This document shows positions 1-9,300 of a DNA stretch of 64,000 nucleotides, piece after piece. The stretch's first letter is position 1. Every line of letters starts with the position of its first letter. The translations under genes were made by a program, and so were the position numbers. The notes beneath the pieces are model-generated. The model was not told where the DNA came from, did no database searches, and was given only the letters and a program-made list of their open reading frames with translations. The stretch covers positions 1 through 64,000 of the forward strand of contig JAUICG010000008.1 in NCBI GenBank assembly GCA_030427485.1. Direction: 5' to 3'. Source of the DNA: Gammaproteobacteria bacterium. Its GTDB lineage: Bacteria; Pseudomonadota; Gammaproteobacteria; Pseudomonadales; Halieaceae.

Positions 1-43
1 GAGTTCGTCTCGGAGCCCCGCCAAAGCGTGGACGGGTGAATTG

Positions 44-673
44 CTAGCGCACGTAGCCCGCAATTGTAATGAAATGACAGGCCGAGCCCACCAGCACGAA
101 GAAATGCCAGATCCCGTGCGCGTGGCTCAGTCGTTCCAGTTTGTCGAGCACATAGAAAACAATACCCACGGTGTAGATGAGTCCGCCGGCAACCAACCAC
201 AGAAACCCCGCTTCCGGCAGGCCGGCTTTCAGGCCGGCCAGGTCCAACGAGCAGGCCCAGCCCATACCGAGATAGATAACGAGCTGGCAAATCTTCACCG
301 CCCGCCCGGACAGCAGAATTTCGGAAAGCGTGCCGATAACCGCGAGTATCCATACCACACCGAGGATGATCGAGCCGCTTGGGCTCTGGACGCTGAGCAG
401 CATCAATGGAGTGTAGGTGCCGGCGATCAGCAGGTAGATGGAAATATGGTCGAACAGCTTGAAGACCCGCTTCACGCCCGGTGTCTCGAAGCTGTGATAC
501 AGGGTCGACATTGCGTACAGCAGGACCAGGGTAAACCCGAATACGCTGAAGCCGATTATCATACGCGGCTCGCCGCTCTGGATGCTGAGTGTCAGCAGCA
601 CGCCCAGAGCCACCAGCGAGAAGACTGTGCCGACCAGATGGCTGATGCTATTGAGTTTTTCGCCGTAGTACAC
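44..673 (-). CDS. Hemolysin III / PAQR-family membrane protein
   Basis: A 209-residue, seven-helix integral membrane protein of the hemolysin III (TrhA/YqfA, PAQR-like) family. The conserved polar residues of the family are visible: a His in SISHLVG near residue 12, STLYHSF, FDHISIYLLIAGTYTP in the middle, and a C-terminal HGIWHF plus ACHF pair; in PAQR proteins these residues bind a metal ion. Length matches the family norm. The start is a GTG; no in-frame ATG precedes it within the leader. Bacterial members are linked to membrane lipid and energy homeostasis rather than to real hemolysis. It stands alone, divergent from the Rossmann protein that follows. Confidence 0.9.
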   Translation of the reverse strand: MYYGEKLNSISHLVGTVFSLVALGVLLTLSIQSGEPRMIIGFSVFGFTLVLLYAMSTLYHSFETPGVKRVFKLFDHISIYLLIAGTYTPLMLLSVQSPSGSIILGVVWILAVIGTLSEILLSGRAVKICQLVIYLGMGWACSLDLAGLKAGLPEAGFLWLVAGGLIYTVGIVFYVLDKLERLSHAHGIWHFFVLVGSACHFITIAGYVR

Positions 674-766
674 TTGTGCCAGATTTCCCGATGAAGATCC
701 ACTCCAGGAGCGATGATCAGTGTGCCAACCGACATGGTGCTCATGCTGCCGGCCGGGTGAGCTTGC

Positions 767-1591
767 ATGGTAAACAGTGAGTCGGCGAACAGGAAGCCTT
801 ACTTCGGCCTTATGCCGGCGAGGCGCTGGAAGGCGGCATGCCAGGTAATCGCGGCAGCGGCCTGCGCCTGCCTGATGCTGGCGTGCACCTCACCCGGCAC
901 CGTGGTGGTATCGGCGCCGGAACCGGCGCCCCGGGACGAGCGAGGTGCGCAGCGCACGGTGGCGTTGCTGGGGGGCAGCGGCATGGTGGGCGGTTATCTG
1001 TTGCGAGAGGCCCTGGCGCGGGGCTACGCGGTGCGGGCGTTGGCGCGTACGCCGGCCAGCCTCGATGCGTATGCCAGCCGCATCACCATTGTGCCCGGCG
1101 ATGCGCGCGACCCGGACGCTGTCGCCACGCTGCTGCGCGGCAGCGACCTTGTGATCAGCGCGCTGGGCCCGGTGAAAAGCGATGGCGAGGCGGCGCTCAC
1201 CATCAACACGACAGCGACCGGGAATGTGTTGCAGGCGATGCGCGACGCCGGGATATCGCGGTATACGGTTGTCTCGGGTGCCGGTGTCGTGATGCCCGGC
1301 GACCGACGCGACCTGCTGGGTTGGTGGATTCGCGCACTGGCCCGGGTGGGTCTGTCGGACGCCCTGCGGGACAAGCAGGCTGAATACGGCCTGCTCGCCG
1401 CCAGCGACGTCGACTGGATGCTGGTGCGCTGCCCGTTGATAGATGACCAGGAGTTTCTCCGCGTGCCATTGGTTTCGACGCAGACTCCCCCCGCGTTTCG
1501 CGTGCGTGCTGGCGAAGTGGCACGGTTTATACTCTCCCAGGACGAATCGCTTCAATTCGTACGCGAAGGCCCATTCCTTGGCAGTCGCTGA
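767..1591 (+). CDS. NAD(P)-binding NmrA-like Rossmann protein with export signal
   Basis: A 274-residue protein whose body is an atypical SDR/NmrA-like domain: the dinucleotide motif VALLGGSGMVGG lies near residues 65-76, followed by the LARTPASL segment and the VISALGP strand typical of NAD(P)H-binding (NmrA/YwnB-type) proteins. Preceding it are about 60 residues that look like a lipoprotein signal: MPARRWK, a hydrophobic Ala/Cys-rich helix, then LMLACTSPG, a loose lipobox, and a Pro-rich linker. A second ATG at 812 begins exactly at MPARRWK and gives an equally good signal. An exported NAD(P) enzyme is unexpected, so either the fold has another role outside the cytoplasm or the segment is a membrane anchor. 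Substrate unknown. Confidence 0.8.
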   Translation: MVNSESANRKPYFGLMPARRWKAACQVIAAAACACLMLACTSPGTVVVSAPEPAPRDERGAQRTVALLGGSGMVGGYLLREALARGYAVRALARTPASLDAYASRITIVPGDARDPDAVATLLRGSDLVISALGPVKSDGEAALTINTTATGNVLQAMRDAGISRYTVVSGAGVVMPGDRRDLLGWWIRALARVGLSDALRDKQAEYGLLAASDVDWMLVRCPLIDDQEFLRVPLVSTQTPPAFRVRAGEVARFILSQDESLQFVREGPFLGSR

Positions 1592-1677
1592 ACCACTACC
1601 GCCCCTGTCGTGAACTGGTTGGCCGCCGGGATATGACATAGACTGGCCGTCTGCTGTTCCCGGTAAGCTGTCCTGCC

Positions 1678-3006
1678 ATGCTCAATGTTCTACGCTGGAT
1701 GTTCCTTTGCCTCATTGCGTTCCTGTTGCTGTCGGGGACCGCGCTGGCGGGCGTGTTCCTGTACGCGCTGGAGGACGAGCCGCTGGTGCCGCGCTCCGCC
1801 CCCGCCAACCATTCGACAGTGGCGGACGGCAAGGCCTTTGTGAAACGCATCAAGCTGGAAGTGGAAACTGCCGGTGAAGACGGCGCCACGCTGGCCGTTA
1901 GCGAGGAGGAACTTGATCGCCTGGCGCAGATTGCCTCCCACACGTTCAAATGGCTGGATACGGACTTCGATATAGACGGCTCGGTGGTCGACGCCCGGGC
2001 CAGTGTGCAGGTGCCGGCGAATCCCGTCGGCGGCTATCTCAACCTGGGTGCGCGGATGCGCTCCTCTACCGACGGCGTCCGCATCGATCGACTGTTCATG
2101 GGCCCACTGAGTTGCTCCGGCCGCTGGTTGCTGCCGCTGGCGGCGAAACTCGCCGACCTCGTGATGCTCGAGGAGCGCGCCAGCAAGATCCTGGCGGGTG
2201 TAAATGCTGTCGATATCGATGGCGATTCGGTGTTTCTCACGGTCTCGCCGCCGCCCGATATGAAAGCGCAGCTCAAGCAGGCGGTGCGGACCCTGCAGGC
2301 CTACCGGCTTCCCCTGGGGGAGGCCCGGCGCGTTAGCCATTACTACGACCTGCTGGTCGCGGTGGCCGCTCGCGGCAATGGGCGCAGCCAGTCCCTGAGC
2401 GAATACCTCACGCCGGTGATCGCTGCCGCGGCAACACGCAGTGTGCGGGGATCGGCGGTGGCGGAGAATCGTGCGGTAATCTGGGCCCTGGCCATTTTTT
2501 TCAGCAATGGGGGCTTTGAAGCCCTGGTCGGACAACTTGTCTCCAGCGAGCGTTCACTGGTACGTTCGCCCTATGATGTTACCCTGGCCGCACGCCAGGA
2601 TCTTATGGCGCACTTCCTCAGTTCGGCGGCGATCGCGCTGGCCAGCCAACAGGGCATCAGTATTGCCGCGGGCGAGTTCAAGGAACTGCTGGATTCCGGT
2701 TCCGGCGGCAGCGGTTTCAGTTTTGCCGATCTTGCCGCCGACCGCGCGGGCGTGCAGTTTGTCGCGCGTGCCACCGCCGGCGAGACCGAGGCCAGGCAGT
2801 TGCAGGAGCAATTGCTGGCAAATGCCGGGGAGGCGGGGTTCTTCCCGGACGTGTCAGGCCTGGTTGAAGGCCTGAGCGACGAACAGTTTCGCCAGCGCTA
2901 CGGCGAGGTTGATTCCCCGCGGTATCTGCAACAGATCGAGCTGATTGACCTGCGGATTGGCCGCGCACCGATTTATCACAACACCCGCGAGGGTTCCGCG
3001 CGGTGA
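1678..3006 (+). CDS. Hypothetical protein with N-terminal membrane anchor
   Basis: A 442-residue protein that I do not recognise. Residues 5-30 form one hydrophobic segment (anchor or uncleaved signal) and the rest is soluble, probably periplasmic. The N-terminal third contains alternating beta-like segments (VDARASVQVPANPVGGYLN, then RIDRLFMGPLSCSG), reminiscent of a lipid- or ligand-binding beta domain. The remainder is helical, with a conserved-looking stretch from about residue 215 to 345 and a Gly/Ser-rich linker (SGSGGSGFSF) near residue 342. No catalytic motif is evident. It lies 86 bases after the Rossmann gene on the same strand and faces the DMT transporter gene. Confidence 0.75.
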   Translation: MLNVLRWMFLCLIAFLLLSGTALAGVFLYALEDEPLVPRSAPANHSTVADGKAFVKRIKLEVETAGEDGATLAVSEEELDRLAQIASHTFKWLDTDFDIDGSVVDARASVQVPANPVGGYLNLGARMRSSTDGVRIDRLFMGPLSCSGRWLLPLAAKLADLVMLEERASKILAGVNAVDIDGDSVFLTVSPPPDMKAQLKQAVRTLQAYRLPLGEARRVSHYYDLLVAVAARGNGRSQSLSEYLTPVIAAAATRSVRGSAVAENRAVIWALAIFFSNGGFEALVGQLVSSERSLVRSPYDVTLAARQDLMAHFLSSAAIALASQQGISIAAGEFKELLDSGSGGSGFSFADLAADRAGVQFVARATAGETEARQLQEQLLANAGEAGFFPDVSGLVEGLSDEQFRQRYGEVDSPRYLQQIELIDLRIGRAPIYHNTREGSAR

Positions 3007-3108
3007 GCAATAGCGCGTCAACCGGGCAAACGGAAAAGTCGTTATGACCCTGTCAGAGTCCTGCCGGCTGCGCGGGGCATGAGCAAACCGCATGCGCTTG
3101 TGGCGGGG

Positions 3109-4023
3109 TCACTCTGTGCGGTTTTTTGGCAGGGCGGCGACAGCGGAGCCGCCGACGACCAGGAATGCGCCGAGGATACTCAGCCAGTCCAGCGGCTCGA
3201 AGGGAATGCCCGCTTCGGTCCACCGGTTCAGGCCGAAGGTGAACAGCAGAGTCAGCAGCGGCGCCAGCGGGAGGATTGCGCTGACGCGTGAGGATTCCCA
3301 GTAGCTCATCGCCAGGCCAAAGCTGCCGTAGGCGATGACGGTATTGACGCCGCAAAAAAACAGCAGCGCCAGGTCGGCGGCGCCGAGCGCCATGATTTGC
3401 CGCGGTTCGGCCAGCGGCCAGAATACCAGCGTGCCCGCCAGGCAGATCAGCAGCAGAATGTCCTTGGCGTGGTGCTCCGTTTGCAGCTGTTTTTGCGCCA
3501 GGCCGTAGACGGACCAGGCGACAGCGGCGGCGAAAATCAGCGCGACGCCGTTGATGTAGCTGTCGCTGGTGAGCACGATATCCGAGAGGCGCTGGTGGAA
3601 GAACAGCAGCATACCGGTAATGAGGCCGACTATGCCAACCCACTGCAGGCGCAGGAAACGCTCCTTGAAAACTACAATGCTACCCAGCAGGAACAGCAGC
3701 GGTGCCACCTGGATCAGAATTTGCACGGCGCCCGGGTTGATATGATCCAGCCCCCAGATATAGAACAGGTAGTTGCTGAGCAGACCGCCTATCGCGACCA
3801 GGCAGAGGACGCGTTGCCCGCCCCACAGTAACTGCCGCAGGGCCTTGCCCCGGCGGCGCCCGTACCACAGCAGCGCGATCAGCGCGGAGATCGAAAAGCG
3901 GTACCAGCTGATGGTGATCGGGTCCATCACCGCGAGCACGGCTTTCAGGGCCAGCGGCAACAAGCCCCACATCAGCACGGTCAGCAGGGAAAAACCGAGG
4001 CCAAGTTTCCAGTTCGTAATCAA
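3109..4023 (-). CDS. EamA/DMT-family drug/metabolite transporter
   Basis: A 304-residue inner-membrane protein with ten predicted helices arranged as two EamA repeats, the hallmark of the drug/metabolite transporter superfamily. The first repeat starts with LLTVLMWGLLPLALK and includes WYRFSISALIALL and the repeat-end segment around FLLGSIVVFKERF; the second starts near ALIFAAAVAWSVYGLAQK. Such carriers export small metabolites or amino acids; the substrate cannot be told from sequence. The reading frame begins at a TTG (4021-4023) directly before ITNWKLG; no better start is available. Convergent with the preceding hypothetical gene. Confidence 0.85.
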   Translation of the reverse strand: MITNWKLGLGFSLLTVLMWGLLPLALKAVLAVMDPITISWYRFSISALIALLWYGRRRGKALRQLLWGGQRVLCLVAIGGLLSNYLFYIWGLDHINPGAVQILIQVAPLLFLLGSIVVFKERFLRLQWVGIVGLITGMLLFFHQRLSDIVLTSDSYINGVALIFAAAVAWSVYGLAQKQLQTEHHAKDILLLICLAGTLVFWPLAEPRQIMALGAADLALLFFCGVNTVIAYGSFGLAMSYWESSRVSAILPLAPLLTLLFTFGLNRWTEAGIPFEPLDWLSILGAFLVVGGSAVAALPKNRTE

Positions 4024-4141
4024 TGCAATGACCCGTTGTCAGGTATTGCGGCCCCGAAAGTCCGCCGCGCAATTGTAGTCGTTTTTTCCGGGTGTTAGAT
4101 ACAGTGGAGTCGCGTTCCGGATTACGGCGGGACCGCGTCCG

Positions 4142-4774
4142 TCAATCCGCCTTGCGGCTCACGATGGCCAGCCACGGCTGCTCCTCGCGCGGCGCCCCCT
4201 CGGGTCGGTAGTAGTGCTCGATGACCTGGAAACCCGCGGCGTGCAGGTAGCGCTGCGACGCCGCGAACTCCATGAAGTGACCGTAGCGCTGTCCCGACCA
4301 CCCCTCGGCATCGCCACGCGGGTTGGAGGTGAAGAGAATGCCGCCGCTGCGCAGCGCGCTGTGCAGTTCGCGCAGGACCCGGGGCAGCTCCCCGCTCGGG
4401 ACATGAAACAGCGACGCATTGGCGAAGACGCCGTCAAATGATCCGGGCGCGAGATCCAGGCTGAGGAAAGACTGGTGCAGCACCGGGCAGCCGCTGTTGG
4501 CCCTGGCCATTTCGCTGAATGCCCGGCTGCCGTCAAGTCCCACGGGGCGGTGCCCCAGCGATTTGAAATAGCGGAGATCGCGTCCCGGACCGCAGCCAAA
4601 ATCGAGGATATCGAGCTGCCGCCCGGCGGTGAACTGGTCCAGGAATTTCCGGTAGTTCTGCGAGACATCGTGGTCTTTCGTGCCCTGCCAGAACGACTGC
4701 GCATTGTCGTTGTAGTGGCCGAGGGTGATGCGCTCGATATCGACCAGTGACGTATCGCCAGACTTCTTCGCCAT
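4142..4774 (-). CDS. Class I SAM-dependent methyltransferase
   Basis: A 210-residue cytoplasmic methyltransferase. The SAM-binding motif I is LDILDFGCGPGRDLRYF (near residues 54-70), followed by the acidic residue after strand 2 in VGLDGSRAFS, the motif around FDGVFANASLFHVP, and LRSGGILFTSNPRGDAEG. This is the Methyltransf_11/25-type fold used for small-molecule methylation; the substrate is not evident. The gene starts four bases after the stop of the upstream metallophosphoesterase gene on the same strand, so the two are probably cotranscribed. Confidence 0.88.
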   Translation of the reverse strand: MAKKSGDTSLVDIERITLGHYNDNAQSFWQGTKDHDVSQNYRKFLDQFTAGRQLDILDFGCGPGRDLRYFKSLGHRPVGLDGSRAFSEMARANSGCPVLHQSFLSLDLAPGSFDGVFANASLFHVPSGELPRVLRELHSALRSGGILFTSNPRGDAEGWSGQRYGHFMEFAASQRYLHAAGFQVIEHYYRPEGAPREEQPWLAIVSRKAD

Positions 4775-4778
4775 CGCT

Positions 4779-5909
4779 TCAGCTATCCAGGGTGCGCCGC
4801 ACCGCTTTAGCGGGCGCGATCTCGAACAGGCTTACCTCGCCACGGCTGCCCAGGCGCATCACGGGGCCCCAGGTGCCGGTGCCGGGCGAGACATACAAGC
4901 GCGTCTGGTTGTGGCGAAAGAGCCCTACGCGCTGTTCGAAAACCCTGCCCACGACCAGGTTGAACGGTACGACCTGTCCGTTGTGCGTGTGTCCGGAAAT
5001 CATCAGGTCGACTCCGGCCGCGGCCGCGGCGGGCAAACCGCGAGGGCGGTGGTAGAGCAGTAATACGAAGCGCCCGTGATCAATACCGATGCCGGCCAGT
5101 TCGCGCTCCACCTGCAGCGGGTGTTCGCTGTCGTCGATGCCGATCAACTGAACCGGGCCGTGCACGGCGGTTTGTGAGCGCAGCACGGTCACGCCCAGGT
5201 TCGCCAGACGGCGCAGGATCTCATCCAGGTCTTCGTACCGCTCATGGTTGCCGAGGCTGAAATAGATCGGTACCCGGCAGCTGCCGAGCGCCGACAATGT
5301 GTCCTCAGCGACGCCCGGCGCATCGATAAAATCACCTGTGATACACAAGAACTCGATGTCCAGCGCGTTGACCTCGCGCATCACGCGTCCGAGAAACTCC
5401 GCGCTGCGCGAGCCTATATGAACATCGGTGATCTGCGCGAAACGCAATGGCGCGGTGAGTTTCGGGCTTTTGAGCCGGACGGTCACCACCGAGGGCGAGT
5501 AGGCGTTCACGACACTGTAGGCTATCAAAGCCAGGGTTACAGCGATCAGTATCCACGCCGCGTCGGGAGGCGCAATCCACCCCAGGCCGACCGGAATTTC
5601 AGCCACCAGCAGCAGGCACAACAGCAGCGGACTGATCCCCAGCCACAAGTCAGCGGCGCGCCGCAGCCAGAAGACCAGGCCATAGTTCGCGTGGCGCAGG
5701 TAGAGCCTGACGACAATCTGGCTGAAAAACAGGGGAACAAAGATCACCGTTGTCGTCCAGGTATCCAGGCCCAGCCAATAACACAGCCGCAGCACCGGGT
5801 AGGCGAACAGTGGAATTTGCAGCAGCAGTGCAATCAGCAGGAATTGCGTTCGTCGTCTCATGGGCGAAGCATACCGCCTCGGCGGCCGGTTCCAAAGCAG
5901 CCGGTGCAT
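4779..5909 (-). CDS. Membrane-anchored metallophosphoesterase (YkuE-like)
   Basis: A 376-residue protein with four or five N-terminal transmembrane helices (about residues 20-150) followed by a calcineurin-type phosphoesterase domain. All metal-binding motifs are present in order: ITDVHIG (D-x-H), ITGDFID (GD), LGNHERY (GNH), LLYHRP and SGHTHNGQ (GHTH). Related YkuE-type proteins are described as phosphodiesterases or UDP-sugar/lipid pyrophosphohydrolases; substrate here is unknown. The ATG at 5909 has a GGAGGGA-like ribosome site; a second ATG at 5861 (MRRRTQF) would remove only 16 residues before the first helix and cannot be excluded. Likely operon with the downstream methyltransferase. 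Confidence 0.88.
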   Translation of the reverse strand: MHRLLWNRPPRRYASPMRRRTQFLLIALLLQIPLFAYPVLRLCYWLGLDTWTTTVIFVPLFFSQIVVRLYLRHANYGLVFWLRRAADLWLGISPLLLCLLLVAEIPVGLGWIAPPDAAWILIAVTLALIAYSVVNAYSPSVVTVRLKSPKLTAPLRFAQITDVHIGSRSAEFLGRVMREVNALDIEFLCITGDFIDAPGVAEDTLSALGSCRVPIYFSLGNHERYEDLDEILRRLANLGVTVLRSQTAVHGPVQLIGIDDSEHPLQVERELAGIGIDHGRFVLLLYHRPRGLPAAAAAGVDLMISGHTHNGQVVPFNLVVGRVFEQRVGLFRHNQTRLYVSPGTGTWGPVMRLGSRGEVSLFEIAPAKAVRRTLDS

Positions 5910-6039
5910 TGTGCCCTCAGTCTCCCTCCGTCAAATTTCACCCTGAAACACACCGCGCCGGAGTTGGACTGGCTAAAAATTTGGGGAATAGTGTTACCAT
6001 GGGGCTCTATTACCGGACCATTGCCAGCCAGGAAGCACT

Positions 6040-6366
6040 ATGAAAGTCCACCTACCGAAACCCGCCCTCGCCATGCTGCTGGCAACTGTCGCCGCCAGTG
6101 CTTGCACCTGGGTGAACCCGATAGCGGGCGCCAGCGCGGTCACCCTGGTGAAACCATCGCATGTAGTGAATTGCCAGTCGATTGGCACCACGACGTCGCA
6201 GGTCGCCAACAAAATCGGCTTCGTCAACAGGAGTGATGACAAGGTCACGGAAGAACTACTCACGCTGGCGAAGAATTCCGCTGTTGAAATGGGCGGCGAC
6301 ACGCTGGTGCTGGAAGGCGAACCCAGTGATGGCAGCCAGAAATACCGGGTCTACAAATGCCAGTAA
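6040..6366 (+). CDS. DUF4156 domain-containing lipoprotein
   Basis: A 108-residue small envelope protein. A signal peptide ends in VAASAC, giving a lipidated Cys near residue 22, and the mature part carries the pattern of the DUF4156 family: V-x-C (VVNCQSIGTTTSQVANK), then a central EELLTLAKNSAVEMGGDTLVL segment and a closing YKCQ. The two mature cysteines probably form a disulfide. Function in the family is unknown. The ribosome site CAGGAAG lies five bases before the ATG. It is convergent with the RND permease gene. Confidence 0.85.
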   Translation: MKVHLPKPALAMLLATVAASACTWVNPIAGASAVTLVKPSHVVNCQSIGTTTSQVANKIGFVNRSDDKVTEELLTLAKNSAVEMGGDTLVLEGEPSDGSQKYRVYKCQ

Positions 6367-6390
6367 GACCGCGGCTGCCTGCCTGCGGTC
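6367..6390. terminator. Hairpin between convergent genes
   Basis: GACCGC at 6367-6372 pairs with GCGGTC at 6385-6390, with a partly paired GC-rich interior. It lies between the ends of the DUF4156 gene and the RND permease gene and overlaps the permease stop codon. There is no T-run on either side, so any terminator activity would be factor-assisted; treated as weak. Confidence 0.25.
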
Positions 6391-9300
6391 AATTGACGGC
6401 GGGTTTCTCTGCCCAGTTAATCGCCCTGAGATCGAGCACGACAAACGCATACAGCGTGGGCACCAGGATCAGGGTGCCGAATGTCGCCACCACCAGGCCG
6501 CCGATCTGCGCATAGCACAGGCCCTGCCACAGCGGGCCGCCGTGAATGGCCAGCGGGATCAGCGCCAGCGTCGTGGCGCCGATGGTAATCAGTATCGGGC
6601 GCAGCCGCATCACGCCGGCATCGCGCAGCGCATCCCGGAAGGGTATGCCGGCTTCGCGGCGTTCCTCGATGTAGTCGAACAACACGATGATATGGCTGAC
6701 GATCACGCCGATCAGGCTGACGATGCCCAGAAAGGCCATGAAGCCGAAAGGCGCACCGGCGATATAGAGTGCCGTCAGCGCGCCCGCCATGCCGAAGGGT
6801 ACCGCGGCCAACACCAGCAGCGGCTTGATGAGGTTGCGAAACTGGATCACCAGTGCGAGGAAAATGGCGCCGGCGGAGATCGCCATGATCTGTATCAGCT
6901 GGTGAAAGCCGTTGACCGCGTTGGCCTGGCTGCCGGATATCTCCAGCAGGTAGCCATCGGGCAATGATGCCGCGAGGGCGTCGAGTTCAGCCTGGGCGTC
7001 CTTCATGATGTCGGCTGCGAGAAACCCCTCGGCGGGATAACTGAATACCGTGATCGTGCGGAACTGTTCCAGGCGGCGAATGCGCTGAGTTTCGAACGCG
7101 TACCCGGTGGACGCCACTTCCAGCAGCGGCACCTTGTTGCCGTCTGTCATGGAGTACACGTAGAGGCTGCCCAGGTCGGACAGTCGGGCGCGCTGGTCGA
7201 GGCGCAATCGGGCCACGATCGGCGTTTGTTTGTCACCTTCCCGCAGCGTACCCACCTGGGTGCCGTTGATACCCGTGGAGGAGGAAATGGCGATATCCTC
7301 GTTCGTGATGCCGGCCAGGTTGGCGCGATCATTGTCGATGTCGAGGTTCATCACCAGGCTGGTTTCGCCCCAGTCATCGCGGGTGCTGCGCGCTGCCGTC
7401 GAGCGGGCGATAATCTCCTTTACCTGTCGCGCATAGTCGCGCAGCCGCTCGATGTCGGCCTGCTCGGCGATGCTGCCGGTAGTGATTCGCCCGGATACCC
7501 GCACCGCCACGGGATAATCCACGGGTGTCGTCTGCAGTTGCTTGACGTCGATGTCGGCGCCCGGAATCTGGCTGCTGAGCGCCCGTTGCAGCCGCGGCGC
7601 CAGTACCGGGGTCAGGTCCTTGTCGGTTAGCCTGACGATGAGTTGGGCGTAGTTGCTCTGCCGCTGCTCCGGTGTGATAGTGAACCAGAAGCGCGGTGCG
7701 CTGCCACCAACGGTGGTGGTGATGGAGCTCAGCACCTCGCTGGCGTCGGCGAACCCCGCGTCCCGTGCGTAAGCCTCGACTTCCTGCCTGACAACGGCTT
7801 CAACCTCGGAGGACACCTGGTTGGTGGCCTCAATGCTCGCATTGTTTTTCAGCCAGACATCGATGGTGGACAGGTACTGTACATCGTCCGGGAAGAAGGC
7901 GTTCTTCAGCTGCGTTTTCACCCCGAGTCCCGCAACCAGTAGCAGCAGCGCGCCGAGCAGGACTTTCTTGCGGTGCTCAATCGCTACGCCGACCAGGCGA
8001 TAGTAGCTGCCGCTGAAGCCGCGGCTGCGGCGCTCTTCCAGGCTCGGTTCCGCCCTGTGCGATGGTCGCAATACAAGATTGCCGAGAAAGGGGATGAACG
8101 TCATGGAAACGATGCGCGACGCAATCAGCGCGCAGGCCATCACAATGGGCAGGCTGAACAGGAAATCGCCCTGGTTGCCGGATAGCAGCAGAAAAGGCAG
8201 GTAGGCGACGACATTGGTCAGCGTGGCGAAGAAGATGGCCTTGGCCAGCAGCGTAGGCCCCAGCCACGCGGCCAGCTCGGCCGGTCGCCCGGCGCCCAGT
8301 TGGCGTTTAATGGCGTCGCCGGCCACCACCGGGTCATCCACCAGCAGGCCGAGCGCGATAATCAGCGCGGCAATGGATACCTGCTGCAGGTCGATCCCCA
8401 GCAGGGAAATAAACCCGAATGTCATCGCCAGGGTCAGCGGAATCGATACCATCAGCAGCAGCGCCGAGCGCCATTCCCAGAATCCGATCAGTGCGATGAG
8501 TACGACCAGCGCGATGGCCTCGTACAGTGCCGCCATGAAGAGATCGATATTCTCCGCCACCTGCTCGGGCTGGTCGGAAATGCGCTCTATAATCAGGTCG
8601 TCCGGCAGGTTAGGCCGCACGCGCGCGAGGGTGGCATCGATGGCCGCTCCCAACTCCGCAATCTGCTCGCGGTTGTGCATCTGCACGGCGAGCGCGACGG
8701 TGCGATGGCGTTGCCACTGGCCGCTGGCATCCGGCGCGGAGTAGAAAGAGAGCAACTGGGGCGGACTCTGGTAACTGCGCCGGATATTCACCAGCTCGCG
8801 CAGGTACAACGGAGTATCGTCGGCCGCTTCCGTGATTATCACGCCGCCGATCTCCCGCTCGCTGGTAAACGACCCCGACGGATTCAGTACCACGTCCATG
8901 TCCTCAACCTGCATCACGCCGCCCGGTACCGTGGTGTTGCGCTGGCTGATAACCTGCCCGATACGGGAGGGCAGAATACCGTAGGCCGCCAACTGTTCCT
9001 GCGAGTAACTCAGCTCGATCTGCTGATTCAGCACGCCGGAACGCAGTACGCGTGAAACCTCGGGTATGGTCTGCAGATTGCCGGACAGCGCGCTGGAATA
9101 GTCATCGAGCTGCCGGTAGCTGTACTTGTCGCCAGCCACTGCCGCGAGTCGCCGGGTTGTCTGGGCAGGGTCGCGAACCACCATTGGCAGCCAGGCGTCG
9201 GGATAAAAGCGGCTCGCGCCCATACGCTGTTCCAGGAAGTCCGCGGTGGACTTCAGCAGGGTTGCATCGTCCGCCGTGGTAGTGAAATCCAGCCCGATAA

